Positions 1-13,060 are shown, counted from the first letter of the stretch. The stretch: DNA of 64,000 nt from Wolfiporia cocos (GCA_029448655.1 JACCLO010000005.1:992001-1056000); one strand, 5' to 3'. The notes: generated by a model not told the origin, from the sequence alone. Made by a program: numbers and translations.

Positions 1-136
1 GAATGCCTGTATTGGCGCCACAGCTTGCAGTGTGGTGACGTGCAAGCGTGACAAAATACTATCACGTGGCGGGGCCATCTACGTCTGGGCGAGTGTTCCG
101 GATCAATACTGAGTCGTTGGCCAATCGTTGATGAGC

Positions 137-177
<41 letters not shown>

Positions 178-1264
178 GTGGTATTCCGCGGGAGCCACCG
201 GCAACCCGGGGTGGACTCTCAAGAAAATGCTACGGTTCCTTTTTACTTTCGGAATTACTGCATACCGGCCATCGGTGAATTTTTCAGAAGATGGATGCCC
301 CTGATTCCGGAGCCATCAAGACCGCGTTAGTGCAATGCCAACGTGCTAGTAACCACGGAACTTCCTGAGAGGTGCGAACCATATCCCAGGTTGCCCCGCA
401 ACCGCCATATCATTTCGGCTCGTTTTGCAACGTTAGAAGCTAGGTATGTTTCATTTCCGCCGTTTACGTTCAGGCGACACGATACAGAAATTTTTATGCT
501 TCGATTTGCAGCCCAAATTTAGGACATGCCGTCTGCACAATATGACCGGAAATGGGGCTCTGGGCGCGCACAAGGATTGGCTGTCAGATGTATAGGCGGT
601 TCGACCGCGAGAAGTCTCATTTGACAGGCGAGCAATCTACAACCATACAAATGCGATCTGGCGATTACCTCTTTCTATCCACAAGTCACGGCGCGTTGGG
701 TGTTTAATTAGGAGTCACGATAACTCTAGACTACAATGTCGCTAAGGCTCCAACTATATAGTGTTGTTGGGCCCTGCACCTTCAGTGGGAAAGCGGAAGC
801 ACTACAATTTGCTGGGAACGGTGGTCTATACATGAATAGCACGTCAATGCCCCACCGAAACATCGCACTTGCACTACGCGGTGGTTAGCCGGTCTGACCA
901 CTTTCTTGCGACCCGTATCGCGACGGTATGCGTACAAGGTGACTATACTGGACGCAATAAATTTATAATCGAAAGTACCATTATAGAATGCCGCTCGGTC
1001 AATTACATGAGTTGTAATATACTACCGCACCACTGTTTCGATGTGTCATCTAATGGTTTGATATGGTGTCAAAAGTATTGTCAGCAGTCTTCTAAGAAAA
1101 GCGACGACGCACGGAACTTACTGCAAAAACGAGTCCTACATTGAAGCAGGAATGGCGAAAGGAAGGCCCTGAGCTTCCGCTTGCTGGTGCTGGGCGACAA
1201 CTTCAACAATGAACCTGATCGCTGAATTAGACATAAGACAAATTACATCAGGAGACCCAGGCAC
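1..1264. other. Gene-free flank
   Basis: No gene is supported here. The short open frames show no domain, no consistent splice pattern and no similarity to other parts of the window. The only clear structure is the AATC microsatellite listed separately. Confidence 0.5.
139..177. repeat. (AATC)n microsatellite
   Basis: A perfect tetranucleotide tandem array of about ten CAAT/AATC units, read directly from the sequence. It lies outside any recognisable gene. Confidence 0.97.
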
Positions 1265-2622
1265 TTACTTTCGAACTGCTTTCTCAGCGAGTCCCTTGTA
1301 CGTTGCATTACCGAGATTGGTCACAAGAACACAAGCCCCCGTACGCATCACGACTAACCCCCCCCTCCATTCGATATCTTCTAGCCTCCGGAGCGAGGGA
1401 TTGATCGCAAGCGAAACATTGCACTGCGCGGCAATTAGGAACGTGTGGACGGTGCCGTCGTCGTCTTCACAAGTGACCAGACACTCGTGTATTTCGGCGA
1501 ATGTACCAAGGATGGCCTCGAAGCAAGGAAAGCGCGGGTTCATCGCAGACTCATGTAGAGGAATATGGGTTGGAACTTGTACGACGCGGGAGGTTTGGCT
1601 ATTTTGCGGGTATAAGATTGCCGTAACGTGTCTCACAAGGCACTGTAATATTTTAGTATGAGTACGAGAGAGCTAGCGAATGAACAGCAACACCCACTCG
1701 TCCAGTGACGTTGACTGTGCGGATTATGGCCATCGTGAGGTGAAGATTATATGCAATCGATTCGCGTTGTTCGAAAGTACGAAAATACTGGAGACATAGG
1801 CGCGACCAGCAGTACAGTATTTATAGGCTGAGCTCCTCACCAGTTCAGCTTTCTTGACAACGAATACATACGCGTACCGGATCCAACGGCAATCGGGCGC
1901 AGCCTAGTTGTTCCATCAAGGTATCCGTTCTCGACATCGCGGAGCGAGCTTCTCAATGTACGAAAGGAGTGACACAGACTTACAGAGGCTGTGCAACCTG
2001 CTATAGGCAGGGGAGAACCCCCAAGGTCTTGCGACGAGATGACGGCGAGCAGCGATGTATACAGAGGCATTCCCGTGGATATGACTTGATCATCGCATAG
2101 GATACTTGCATAGTCGAGTCGCTACCAGTCAAGCAGTAGAGGACGCCCTAAGGCGAGTCGCACGGCGCACATGTGAGAGAGGAGCCAGAGGCCCAAAGTC
2201 GAGAATCTTAAGGATGGGGAGTAAGCCCCATTCCGTCGTATCTTATATACATGCGCGAACGGTACGCTAAGTGTCTACCCTTAAGTGCTGGCCTGTGCGC
2301 AGCACCGCCCTAACAGCTGAGGTAAGTAAGTACATAAGCGAGGCATGTGATACATTGTGTGACGTGTAACGTGAGTGTGATGAGACGCGCGCTACCCTAC
2401 AGCGCTAACCTAACAGTCAGGTGACCAACAAGCCAAAGAGACGCACGTAGAGGTGGCTGAGGCATAGAGGAGCGGCGTACGCCTAGCGCCGCCCGTATAA
2501 CCTATAGCGAGGGTTGTTACTATATCCCCCTGGATATTCTGTGACAAGGAGACTGTTCCGTCATTCAAGCTTGGCGTACTATCGCTGGACCCTTCTGTAC
2601 AATCGGATCTGCATAACGACAT
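1265..2622 (-). pseudogene. Unrecognised gene split by a solo LTR
   Basis: Two minus-strand segments look like remains of one gene. The upstream part (2622-2552) runs up to the target duplication of the solo LTR at 1970-2546. After the LTR is removed, the same frame continues from 1969 to about 1837 without a stop, then meets a plausible donor (GTGAGG). A second conserved-looking segment (about 1636-1265) contains an acidic stretch, a Trp-Arg-Gly-Gly motif and a Val-Val-Met-Arg motif, and has an acceptable amino-acid composition. I do not recognise the family. The exon between these parts is not resolved and contains stops. The LTR insertion breaks any product, so I treat it as a pseudogene. 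It could instead be two unrelated fragments. Confidence 0.4.
1970..2546 (-). mobile_element. Solo LTR, family A copy 1
   Basis: A 577-bp solo LTR on the minus strand. It begins TGTCACAGAATATCC and ends GTCTGTGTCA (both in minus-strand reading) and is flanked by a perfect 5-bp target duplication, AGGAG on the plus strand (1965-1969 and 2547-2551). It aligns along its whole length with the solo LTR at 28156-28734, including the shared block around GGCGCTAGGCGTACGCCG and the shared TTCTCGAC block, but is clearly diverged. The 5-bp duplication and TG..CA ends mark a Ty3/gypsy-type LTR whose interior has been lost by LTR-LTR recombination. Confidence 0.93.
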
Positions 2623-2889
2623 AAGTCAGGAATGTAGAAGAAAACTCTACAGAAAACTTCGTCCAAATGCCTAGTGTCCACACAATTATTCTCATGATTT
2701 TTCGATGCGTTGTTAGCTCTGCAGAGTCAATCGTGCAGAAGGGGTCCAGCAATAGTAATGTCCATACCTTGATTACTTGCCATTATCCGACTCTCCTCTT
2801 AGTATCTTGACATACAAAGCCAAACAGTGCATTGTTGACTTGAAAATCGAATCCTCGTGGCATGTCTTTAGTCGTCAGTCTCCAACTCA

Positions 2890-4555
2890 ATGGCCTATAC
2901 ATGTGTATTTACCTTCACTGGTCACACGGATTCCGTCAACGCGCTTGAATTCTCTCCGCGTGCCCAATTCTTGGCTAGTGGTGGTGACGACGGCATCCTC
3001 TATATCCTCGACTTCAAGACCGGTCGAGAGGTTCGAAAGCTGGTCGGCACTTCGCCCATCACCGCCCTCTGTTGGCACCCATCCTATCGCAATTCACTAT
3101 TTGCCGGGTACGGGGATGGAAGAGTTGTCCTGGAGAATACAGGAATCGTACATCCCATCTCTATTCGCATGCTTCGAGCGAACTCACCTCCAAAGAACGA
3201 AATAGGATCAGCCTGAGGGCTATACGTTCCCACACAACGCGACTGGGCCCGTGGAGCATATTGTCTTCGATCGATCGAGCGGATTTGTGGCATTCTGCAT
3301 CGATTTGCACGTACACTTGTGGCAAGAGGTCCCAGAAAGTGAGTAGATGCTGCCTTGCATGTCGGGCGTCTTGTCATTTCGATATATTGCAGTGCAATGG
3401 AGTTATATGTATCGTCTCCCTCTCCCACCGCGTGTCTCTGCATTGCAATTCCTACCTGTCTCGCCACGATCCGCCCACTTCGTAGACCAAGGGCGATCGT
3501 TAGTAGTCTCGTATTTGCATGATGGGATTATGTGAGTAATCATGTTCATACTAATGTAAATTTGACAAGTGGACCTTGCCAGCTGCTGGAACTTGTCATC
3601 GAAGAGCCCTATATGGCGAATCAATACTAGGACAGGCCGAATGTGAGTAAATCTCATTTTTGGGATTGGTGAGCGCATGTGTATCGTGGTCTGAACTCTC
3701 AAAAACAGCGGTCGCTCGTCTATCTCACCCGATGAACAGCTTCTCGCGGTGTCCAACTTATCTGACGGCTTCGACCTCTATCAGATCGGAAGTCGAAAAT
3801 TGCTGCGGACCCTGCATGCTACGGCAAAATTCAATGTCCCACTTCCCGTTCTTTTCATTAACGATGGAGCGGGCCTATTAACAGGGAGCTCTGTCGGTGC
3901 GGTGCGTATCTATGATGTTGCCACAGCCCTTCCAATGCAGAAACTGTCGCATGGTGCGTAAGATATTCGTTAGTGCATTGTCATGTGAGTTCTAAACAAT
4001 ATCAGGTGAAGACATTATTCAGGCAATAGTAAGTATTGTTCCCTCACACCAGCATATTCTCACAGACGCGCAGGCTTCTATCGGCGGCACGATCAAATAC
4101 ATTGCTACAGCGTCATCAGAGAAAGGTGCCGAGACATACGTGAAGATCTGGCAATCCATCCGGTCAGGTGAGTTCGTTATTACTTTGTTGTGCATCTTTC
4201 AATGACGAGCTGGAGCTATTACAGCCCCGTTGGATGCTATCAAGATTGTCCGGGAACGTCCACCCAGCCTAGCTCCCGATGGAATCAAGTCCTCGCCAAG
4301 TCAGAGAAGTCAGATCAAGCAGTATCGAACGCGCGGCGTGAATACGGCCCAAATTATGCCTCAGGAATCCCACCATGACGATCCGCAGCACGATGTCAGA
4401 CGGTTGTTGCCGTTACGTGCACGTCGCAAGCTCGGTCTCGTATCAACGACAAGCCTAGCATTCCTATCCCTTGCCATCTGCATTGTTAGCATCATCGTTG
4501 TCAATAACCTTCCGGCAGTGAGATTTCTCTTCTTTGTGTGCCAGGACACCTCCTA
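2890..4555 (+). CDS. WD40-repeat protein with C-terminal membrane anchor
   Basis: A multi-exon gene. Exon 1 (2890-3147) encodes a WD repeat with the Gly-His dipeptide, a Ser-Gly-Gly-Asp-Asp turn and a second blade. An intron (3148-3205) leads in frame to exon 2 (3206-3338), which ends before a GTGAGT donor. Further exons near 3400-3535, 3580-3650, 3710-3957, 4070-4170 and 4225-4555 continue the propeller, including a block ending in IYDVATALP and another ending in VKIWQSIRS. The last exon encodes a charged linker and a hydrophobic stretch of about 22 residues (near 4431-4500) that should be a membrane anchor, just before the stop. Internal splice sites beyond exon 2 are only approximate. Anchored WD40 proteins of this kind occur in agaricomycetes. 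The role is unknown, probably a scaffold on a membrane. I see no clear disabling change. Confidence 0.7.
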
Positions 4556-5820
4556 ATCTGTTTAATCAGGTGCAACATGTGCTTGTATCAATGAGTACAC
4601 GCTGTTTTGGAGCAGGCGACATTCAGTCTGTGTATGTCACACTCCTTCACGAAACGCCTACATCCTGACGAGGAGAGGTAGTCTGCGTTCATTCAGGGAT
4701 CATGGCGAACATCTTTCTCGTGGCGACGGATCTATGGCTTAGAGGCAGCATGGCCTGCTTCATCCCATCTTCCTGCTTCAATAACACATAGCTCCTGACA
4801 TTTCTAATCTCTATTTAATAAATTTGCTCTTTCGTATGTGCAATCATATACCTGGGCACGCGTCTGTTGATAGAGGAGCTGTAAGCTGCAAGCACGAGCG
4901 TTGAATGCATCAAGAGCAAAGTCTGCTCTGTTTGGAATGTGTGTGGGCTTGAGGCCATCTGCACAAGGATGATCTAAGCACGAGAGTGAGAACATCGATC
5001 ACGATATGAGGGCCGTGAGTACAGAGATCGTCGCAGTTGGCTGGATCAATCATTGCCCATCGGGGCTCAATCCCAGTGAAAATCAGCATCAAGCTGTACG
5101 GCGCCATTGTAGATCACTCGTCGATCGACACACTGCCATTGCCATTTCTGACATGCTGCCTGTTCATGTGGAACACGTGCTGCCGAGTGGTGCCCAAGAA
5201 CCGCTGACGTCTCACTATGATTCCTCGTACACGACAAACTCTATGCAAAACGCCAATTCCGATGATGCTACAGATGATATGCCGTTTCATAACACTAGCT
5301 GGATAACCCGTGCTCTCGCACGGAATGTAGAGCTATCGTGATGTAGCTAAGGTGCAACAAACTTCAGGCTTAAGTCAAGCTTCGCTCAGCAAGTTCCATA
5401 AACAGTGACTGCCGTATTAGGGAGTTGCCTAATCAAGATGTTTTTCTATAGAAGATTGTTGTCGCTAATGTTGATGCCCATGCTCCCTCTCATGAACTTG
5501 GTGCAGCCGCCTTGTGTCTAATCAAGGATAAAGGAGATGGATATTTGCGTATGCCTCACGACCCTCATCCTGTAAACGTATTTTGTAATCCGTTGTTGTT
5601 CCCTACGTAACGCGAGAGATTTGATGAAAGGCACTACTGCAGACAACAATTCGTCCACCTCGAACATCTTGACGGTGGAACGATCATCACTACGCTTGTG
5701 ATGGTCCCGCTCCATGACAAGTGCGGGACATCCATTCCGTCGATCTTGACTTATGTAACCGTCCGCTTACTTCATCCGCGCTGGGCGCCTTCTTTTCTAA
5801 CTACCGAAGAAGTCTCAATA
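4556..5820. other. Intergenic, no supported gene
   Basis: Several open frames of 60-110 codons occur, including one at 5006-5341 on the plus strand. None has a recognisable domain or a convincing splice context. The stretch may hold decayed gene remnants. Confidence 0.4.
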
Positions 5821-6104
5821 GAGAGTATTTGCTGCGACCTAGGTCACAGAATTTCGCTCGAACTGCAGCTCCACTTGACCTAAGTTCTAGAACTTCGAGC
5901 AAAGTGGTGTCAAGGGGCAGCCACAGTGCTGTCACGTGCAGCATGCTGTTGCAGCGTCAATGCCAGCGCCTCACAGCGCCTATACGCTACTAGTACATAG
6001 TACATGGGGTCCTGTGTCGTTAACATAGGCGCCGGACCATGGGCCTCGAACTTAGTCCACTTTTCCTCGAACTAACCTTGACCTAGGTCCCAGCAAATAC
6101 TCTC
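5821..6104. mobile_element. MITE with TA target duplication
   Basis: A 284-bp non-coding element with near-perfect 26-bp terminal inverted repeats starting GAGAGTATTTGCTG and ending in the palindromic CCTAGG core (left 5821-5846, right 6079-6104, one mismatch C/G). TA dinucleotides flank both ends (5819-5820 and 6105-6106). TA duplications and short size point to a Tc1/mariner-type miniature element. No transposase is encoded. Confidence 0.85.
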
Positions 6105-6106
6105 TA

Positions 6107-6462
6107 ATCTATTAATTAGTACTTCGTAGCGGTGAATGATCACGTGGTTGCAACGCGATCGTGAATGGCCACCCAGGAAACCTTAGACCTTCGTCTGGGT
6201 GGCTGAAGTTACTGAGAATGTGTCTCGGGTCGCGGAGGTGGAGAACACAGAGGGACGCAAGCTGCGCCTACTCCGGGTCTAATGCGATTGATGAACCCCA
6301 CCTGCTAGTAGCTACGGTATATAACTGAGTGTACAGGACGACCGTGTAATCTACGAGGCACTGTAATGAGTTCTTGCGGTACAGACAATCCGATATGATA
6401 CAGTATGTACACGACCGATAAATAATGCATCAATCGAGAGCAGCGCGCACGGCCAAAAATAT
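6107..6462. other. Short gene-free spacer
   Basis: No gene, repeat or RNA feature is recognisable between the MITE and the zinc-finger fragment. Confidence 0.4.
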
Positions 6463-6957
6463 TTATGGTTTTGGTGATTCGCAGGCGATACACTGTTGCG
6501 CGCTGGACTGATTCCGGACCATGCAGATAGAACGTTCCCAGTCAGATGTCGCAGATGGCGGCGCCAGACTAGCGGCAGCCCAGTTTAATCCGGAGACTAG
6601 CGGTGGCGGCGACGGAGCAGAGGGAGCAGACGACGGTGAGGAAAATGACGGGGAGGAGATGCCGAGGACGGGACCATTCGGCCGTGGCGCCTCGCAGACG
6701 ATACACTTGACAGCAGAGTCGGGGCTCCGGAGTTGACAGAGTCCACAGATCCATTCAGGCTGTCTACCGAGAGCCACAGCAGAAGTCGACAGAGACGACG
6801 CTACGCGCTTCACGAAATCGTAGGTTGGGAGCGTATGAACCGGGACAGAAGAGGCGAATTGCTGCCTTCGTGAAGCGAGAGCCAATACCGGGAGAGGGGG
6901 CCGAACACACCAAGAATTTGTACCTAAGAAGCGCCTCGAGCGGGACCGAAGCCACAC
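6463..6957 (-). pseudogene. RanBP2-type zinc-finger fragment (nucleoporin-like)
   Basis: The minus-strand frame holds one complete RanBP2-type zinc finger of the form W-x-C-x2-C-x10-C-x2-C near residue 70. After a Ser/Pro-rich linker and the spacer motif LNWAAASLAPP comes a second finger near residue 140. The second finger reads W-E-R-S-I-C, so its first zinc-binding cysteine is replaced by arginine. This finger-spacer-finger layout resembles Nup153-like nucleoporins and other Zn-finger RAN-binding proteins. The frame stops directly after the second finger, the N-terminal part shows no familiar domain, and there are no further fingers. I read it as a truncated, decaying gene fragment. An intact short protein cannot be excluded. 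Confidence 0.6.
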
Positions 6958-7087
6958 GTTCTCGAGTCTTAAATCGCAAGTTCATGTTATACTGCCCACA
7001 TTTTCTCATCACGTGCACTAATAAGGCTCATTTACGCCACATGGCTCTCGGCTGGTTCAACTTCCAACCACGACCAACTGTTCAGTC

Positions 7088-9652
7088 ATGTCCTCAACCC
7101 CAACAGTCACGGTTTGGTATCTTGTCCACAATGGCGAAGCGAGCCCAAGCAAAGTCAGGATTACTGAGGATGCTGATATGGACGATTTGCGAAAGGCCAT
7201 TGGCGACGATCTGGGGTTATCAAGGGTGGAGTCACAATCATTGACTCTCTGGAAGGTATGTGGCCACCCCATGCCGCATCTTGATGACCCTCACAGCCTC
7301 CTCAGCCCAGCATGGATCTATCCAATCGGATCGAGGCGAAGGTAGTCCTGGCGACACGGATCCGAGAGGCTAATGGTCGCTTCGACGACACTATCGCAAC
7401 AGTGCTACAGCCTCATGAGAAGGTGACTACACTCATTGGCAGTGGAGTCGAACAGGCGAACAACGATCTGGTGCATGTCATCGTCCTGCCCAATTTGCCC
7501 AAACGTGAGTTCTTACATCACGTCCCCCTGTATGGAGAAATTACTTAGCCTACATTCCCTAAAGACGTCGCTTCCGGCTTCCGACAGGAAACCACTCGTT
7601 TTCACAGAGATCTTGAAATATGTGTCATCCACTTGGCTGGCGCAAACTTTCATAAGAGTGACCTGGTGACCAATGATGTTGTCAATTCGAGTCTGAATGA
7701 CGAAGGCACCGAACATCTCAAGGAATATCGCAAGAAGCTAGAGACGAGGCGAAAGATGCCCCCAAGCGTAAGTGAACACTCCATTTGGCTTCACCTCTCG
7801 GCTTCTGACCATTGTCGAAGTATAAGAGTGCGCTCGGTCCTGAATTGGAGCTCGATCCTGAGGTACTTGACGATCCCGCAAGCAGCGATGAGTACTGCGC
7901 TTTCGAAGCGCTCCATATGTCACTGGTTGCGCAACCGGAGAGTAGGACGCGTTACGACGAACATTGGAAGCAGATCCACACGCACGCACTTTTCTTCCAC
8001 CATTTCGCAGATTATTGCTCCACCATCTGGGATTCGTCTGATAGCTGTAAAGTTGGATTGTTAGTATTCGTGACTGTCGGTGCGTTGCGAAGTCTGACCT
8101 CAGTTCATGCAGTGGCAGTCATGGGTGGCCGCTCAGTCTGCCGATCACCGCACAGACTTCCGATGTCATGTATAAGTACACACCAAAGAGCGACTTCTAT
8201 TTGTCCCGCTACGGCATTCCTCGTGTAGTTGTGGAGGTCAAATCGACTGGCGTCGATGACGATCTGGTCCGCATGCTTCTTCAAGGGGCTAGCTTGGTTC
8301 GACTCGTAAACAGACTATCGAATCGGCGGAGCTTTGTTCTCATGGCTTTCTATTTCGACAACATCAGGAACTTCGACCGCTACCTACTCTATCAAAGGGA
8401 TGGAACCGACGACAAAAAGGTACGTGACTGAGGTTCATGTTGATAAGGGTCTTGAGAGCTTATTGGTCAAACCCCTATTAGGTTTCCTATTTGAAGGAGG
8501 AGTTTCGCAACATTCCGAACGATCGCTACCGAGTCGTTCAAGAACTCTATAACCTGGTTCACGACATGGCAAGAGAACGAGAGCACTTACAACTGATGTC
8601 CGAATTGTCCTCAATTTCCCAAACCCTCTCAGACAATGCAGCCTTTACCTCGAGGAAACGATCAGCAATGGGTCCTGGAGCCGGTGGCAATGAAGGTGCG
8701 CCGCCGACCAAGAAGACCAAACCTCAAGGAGGCACTTTCGAAGCAGACGGATACGAGCTGATGAGTACCCTGTCAAACACGGTCCGTGAATTTACCCTTG
8801 GCTGGTGAAGATATATACTGACGAGATTTCTAGGGGTTATCTCATGTCTTCACTGTGCGGCGACTCAAGGACGGGAAAGAACTTATCGCCAAAATCAGCG
8901 ACAACGCAGAACGGCAAATTCTAGAATATCTGCACAAGAAAGACCCGCCTAGCGAGCATATCATTACACTGGAAGGCACCATTTCTTCGAGTATGGGGCT
9001 GGGCATCTTGCTTCCCGTACGACGATCGGTTAGGGAGCTATGTTCTTCAATGAGGAACGCACACTCCGGAGAATACCGCGGGCGGCTCGTCGATTTCTCC
9101 GAGCAGCTAATCAAAGGGCTTGCCTTCCTCCATCGCCATGGGGTGGCCCATCTTGATATCAAGCCAGACAACCTGATGTACACCAACGCATTCCAGCTTC
9201 AGATCATCGACTTCGATGTTGCTGTCCGAGTTGAAGACGAATACGAGCTGGTAACTGATGATGTGGGCACTAACGGGTTTGCGGCCCCGGAGATAGGAGA
9301 GCGAGACTACGAAGGAAGATTACGGTATTATAGCCCTATCCGGGCTGACAGGTATTCCTGTGGTGTGACGATCCGTTACTTTCTGGGTCTCGACTCGCAA
9401 GGTGGACGGTACGAGTTACTCGGACGCTTCGCGAGTCAGTTGATGGACGACGACCCGGAACGTCGGCCGTCATTGCTCGAGTGGCCCAAGCTGCCCAACA
9501 TCAAAATAAAGATTGGGAACACAGTAGGACATGCAGCTTGTCGAAAGAGGCCATATAGAGACGAGGACGAGGAAAGGGGTCGACGGACCAAACCGCGGAC
9601 GAGAGGGTTCAACGAGGTGACTGCACTTCCCAGAACGCTTGTGACTACCTAG
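7088..9652 (+). CDS. Crinkler-type effector: CR header, REase-like nuclease and protein kinase
   Basis: Seven exons give about 736 residues: 7088-7255, 7306-7504, 7565-7767, 7821 to about 8035, about 8113-8419, 8482-8781 and 8834-9652. Only the exon 4/5 joint is uncertain, because it needs a weak GTCTGA donor. Residues 1 to about 125 match the Crinkler header: a ubiquitin-like fold ending in LWKV and a hydrophobic strand before PNLPK. Residues about 280-385 carry a restriction-endonuclease-like core with Asp289 and Glu303-Val-Lys305 (D..ExK) followed by an MLLQGASLVRLVN helix. A Lys/Arg-rich, possibly nuclear-targeting stretch (RKR, TKKTK) precedes a kinase domain with Lys484, the catalytic loop HLDIKPDN (570-577) and an AAPE-like motif. 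The DFG motif reads Asp-Phe-Asp (590-592), so Mg-loop function may be altered. Families with this header-nuclease-kinase order are known as candidate effectors or conflict toxins; activity here is inferred. It sits among transposons and gene fragments. Confidence 0.83.
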
Positions 9653-11163
9653 TCCGCCATTGCGAGACGAAGGCGCGGAATCAGGCCTCCCAGTGAAAGT
9701 ACCTCGTAATAAAACCTATCAGTAGCTACCGGATATGATCTGATACTAAAGTTGGACTCTTCATAGATATTCGCTATTTTTCCAGGCGCCCGGCAGTATA
9801 CCAGAAGCTACCGTAACTTATCGAATGCTAGTAGGATAGCATTCCAATATACTACCAGTTATCAGAAAATACCCGACGGCCCTGTCTGAAAACGTAGCGG
9901 CTATCCCAAGATACTCGAACATACCGATATGCAGAGGCTCGCTCAATCAGAACATACTCATAAATATTAAATTGAGCTATTGCAACCTATCAAAACCTAC
10001 TAGAACATTGTATTCCAAATTGTTGTACCGGAAAATAGCAGAACCAACACATACACTCACCTTATCAAACACGATCTGTGGCCAGTCTGGTCGGATGTGC
10101 ACCTGGTTTCCCCTGCACTAGTGCCCATGCTAATGCACACTCGATGGGGAGGTGACCGTGAAGTTGAGTGTGCCCCCCACATGGAGCATGAGTGCATGCT
10201 TGGGACACGACACAAAAATAGGAGATGTACGCGCCTCTGCAGTTTGTAGCTGTGGATGAAAGTCATCAGAGACAATCACCACAACCATTTGATTTGTATT
10301 TACAGTGTAGAACTTGCTGCGAGCGCACGCTCCGCCAGTTGAACGCCACGTGCACTCTCATGAGCTGTGGCGAGTTGTACATTGCAGGGTCACGCCGCAC
10401 TGCGCACGAAGTCAGTGCGTGCAATATGACGCATACATGAGAGCAGCAATGGAACACGTACTACAAAATAAATAGCAATCTAACTCAGAGGTGGTCAGGA
10501 ACTCAGAGCAGAAGGCAGAAACAAAAGCCGTATGCACATATACTCACTCAATTTCTATTTGAAACATTCCAGGAAGCAGCTGTTCTCTGTTTGAGTGCTC
10601 TAGTAGCCGTCAGAGCTTTTGAGATTGAGACTGGTGGAAGTACGAGGTAGAGGTGAGAGGAAAAGACAAAGTGGCTACACGAAAACTATGATGCAATCAT
10701 GCAACTAGCTCACATGAGCGCTTGGACTTGTAACAAAGTCCAACTGTGCTACATGTTAATTTGAATTTGTTTCTTGAAGAGTGGCTTTTTGATCAGCTCA
10801 ACTTGACATGTGCTCAAAACTCAATTATCTTGACAGTGATATCTTGAAGTGAATCAGTATGTATGGGTATGATGAAAGTCTTGGCGTCGGTGACCGAACC
10901 ACACAGACTCTTGGCATTTAGCTTTCAATAGCCTCTGGTATCAATGATTATCTCAATATATTTTCTGATATTTACTGATACACTAAGGATATGATGGCTT
11001 TTCACTGGGAATATTAATCAGGGCATGGAATCAGGAAGCCAGCACTTGTGGCCCGTGCACAAACTGCTACTCGGTGGCTGCTGTAGTCGGTTTTCTCCTT
11101 GGAATCTCTATACAGTTTGATATACTCTTACTTGTGATATAAGGACATGTTGGTTTTACTGGC
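9653..11163. other. AT-rich gene-poor stretch
   Basis: No gene is supported. Imperfect short repeats rich in TACC/TATC occur around 9700-10060. Open frames near 10057-10457 are short and overlap on both strands, as expected by chance. Confidence 0.45.
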
Positions 11164-11545
11164 TCAACGCGAGCCCGTGACTAATATTATTACGATGCAC
11201 GACATGGTTGGGCTCACAAATTCTTCTGTTGTTGATATTCTGTACATTGCATACAGATCCGTGGTACAGTGAAGCAGGTAACTAGATGGAAGAAAGGTGT
11301 TGAATCCCTGGATAAGCATGGGGTGGCCGTGGAAGAGGTTCGACACATGCTCTATCACGCCTGGAGTATCGATGGTGTGAAGGGCATGAATCGACGACCA
11401 CTGTAGATGGCAATAAGCATACCGCTAGCTCCTGACATCCTTCATGATATCTAGGAATCTGTTGTACGTCTCTGGCCGCAGGTCCGCAATGAACTTCAGT
11501 GGCGCTGACCCCGATATGGATAGGAACGTGACCAAAAGTACATTC
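11164..11545 (-). pseudogene. Sin3-like PAH-domain fragment
   Basis: On the minus strand, a stretch near 11540-11440 reads as the helix motif ending ETYNRFLDIMKD. After a short interruption with a stop, the segment near 11380-11270 continues [19 protein letters not shown] and then [10 protein letters not shown]. These are the signature helices of the paired amphipathic helix (PAH) repeat of Sin3 corepressor scaffolds, in the right order. Only one PAH unit is present, the frame is broken between the two helices, and no Sin3 histone-deacetylase interaction domain follows. It is therefore a relic. In basidiomycetes Sin3-like PAH copies are often duplicated, so this is probably a dispersed paralogue and not the functional SIN3 gene. 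Confidence 0.75.
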
Positions 11546-12851
11546 TAAACTCAGAAACCCTAAACCTGTGCTGGAACTGCCACCAACTCTGTCAATTGCA
11601 ATGCAAGAAATCCTTTCCCATGTCGACCTCTGATCATTGTTTCAGAGAACGCTCCTTTCTCGCTACATCTGTATGTAGTTTCTGTTCTCAATGTAACTAT
11701 TCCAGCTCGTAATCAATGGATCCACGGGAATTACATACCATGGCAATGCTCGCTAGTGTTTTCCCAACACACTTACTCACATCTCACATCACTGCCACTG
11801 GCTCGGTCAACTTGTATGTTGTCAGATCATCATCTTTACTCTGCTGGCCTCCGGTCGGTCTCAGTTCCACAGACTCAGACTTATATCTTTGAGAGCCACA
11901 GGTTCTTCTTTCCCTCAACAGCGGTCGATCTACAAACAACAACCTGGTCTCTCCGTCAGAAGGGCCTATGATCTTGAGAATCACAGCACCGTCTACAGTC
12001 AATGAAGTGGCTTCACCATGGAACAATCTTGGTTGATCTCATGGTAACCATCTTGACAGCTGGGGAGTTTTTACGACCTTGGTCGCAGTGAGATTGGGTG
12101 CTGATCAATGGTCTGCTGCCTGCGACCTGCTTATTCAACTTTTATCTATTATATGGGGCTTTTGCTCGTGAGTTAGCACACTCATCCAGAAAGCATGGTA
12201 TATATCGAGTTTCTCCATAGATATCTTTCACAATGGTCTCAATACTATCCATCCCCACATAATGTTTGCCTACTTACCGCTCCTCAATGCGGCGTACCAG
12301 TTTTTTGCCACTGCCATGCTCTGTCTAAATTCCTATAGCACTTATCACGTATCCTTGCTGCCATGGATTGTCATTATAGGCCTCACTTTTCTCCTGGACA
12401 TATTCTCGATCTACTGCGCAATGCTTTGTGGGTCTCCATATGGTGCAATGAGCGTCGAGATGTGCTTAACTTGCATGTCCTTTTTCCAAATCAGGGCTGT
12501 ACTACATACGGGCCATATATTCAATCTGTCCACTGCCTGATATTCCAAAGAACAAGAGCAACAAAGTCAAAAAGATCACAATCTTTGTGCTTGGCGTTGC
12601 ATGCAGGTCAGGCGTTATTAGTACGGCTTCATATTCCTTGATTCTTTGCTCGTTGTGACCTGCAGAACATTCGATGCAGACATCAGCCCTATGGCCAGAG
12701 TTGACGACATTTTGATCAATTTAAGACGACGTCAACTAGTGCCCGCATTGACCAGGTTATGCAGTGCGGTGTATTTCGATGTGCATACCAAGACGCCATT
12801 AAGTGGTCAAGATATCCTTTGTGCCATTGGAGTCCATGACCGTAGAGTTTC
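11546..12851. other. Gene-poor stretch with minor coding-like traces
   Basis: No gene can be named. Short frames at 11784-12026 (-) and 12262-12888 (+) have somewhat protein-like composition but no motif I recognise and no splice structure. They could be further decayed fragments like the PAH relic next door. Confidence 0.35.
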
Positions 12852-12977
12852 AGTCACTGGGATTAATTTAGCAACTGCGCTTCATTAGCGCTGCGCAGTT
12901 GCCCAAGTGCTCAGCTAGCGCCGGAGAAATAAGATTAATCTGTGTTGAGCAGATTAATCTGACTTAATTTCTAAAAA

Positions 12978-13060
12978 TTACACGAGACGGAATCAAACTG
13001 CAAGCCGTAGCAACGCAATGAGCAGACATGAATTATACCATTACACTAAAAGGACTTGCT
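12978..13060 (-). other. tRNA-like sequence in left arm of FB1
   Basis: The minus strand shows an A-box-like TAGTGTAATGG and a B-box-like AGTTTGATTCC at tRNA-like spacing. The acceptor ends do not pair well, so it is probably a decayed tRNA-derived sequence and not a working tRNA gene. Confidence 0.45.
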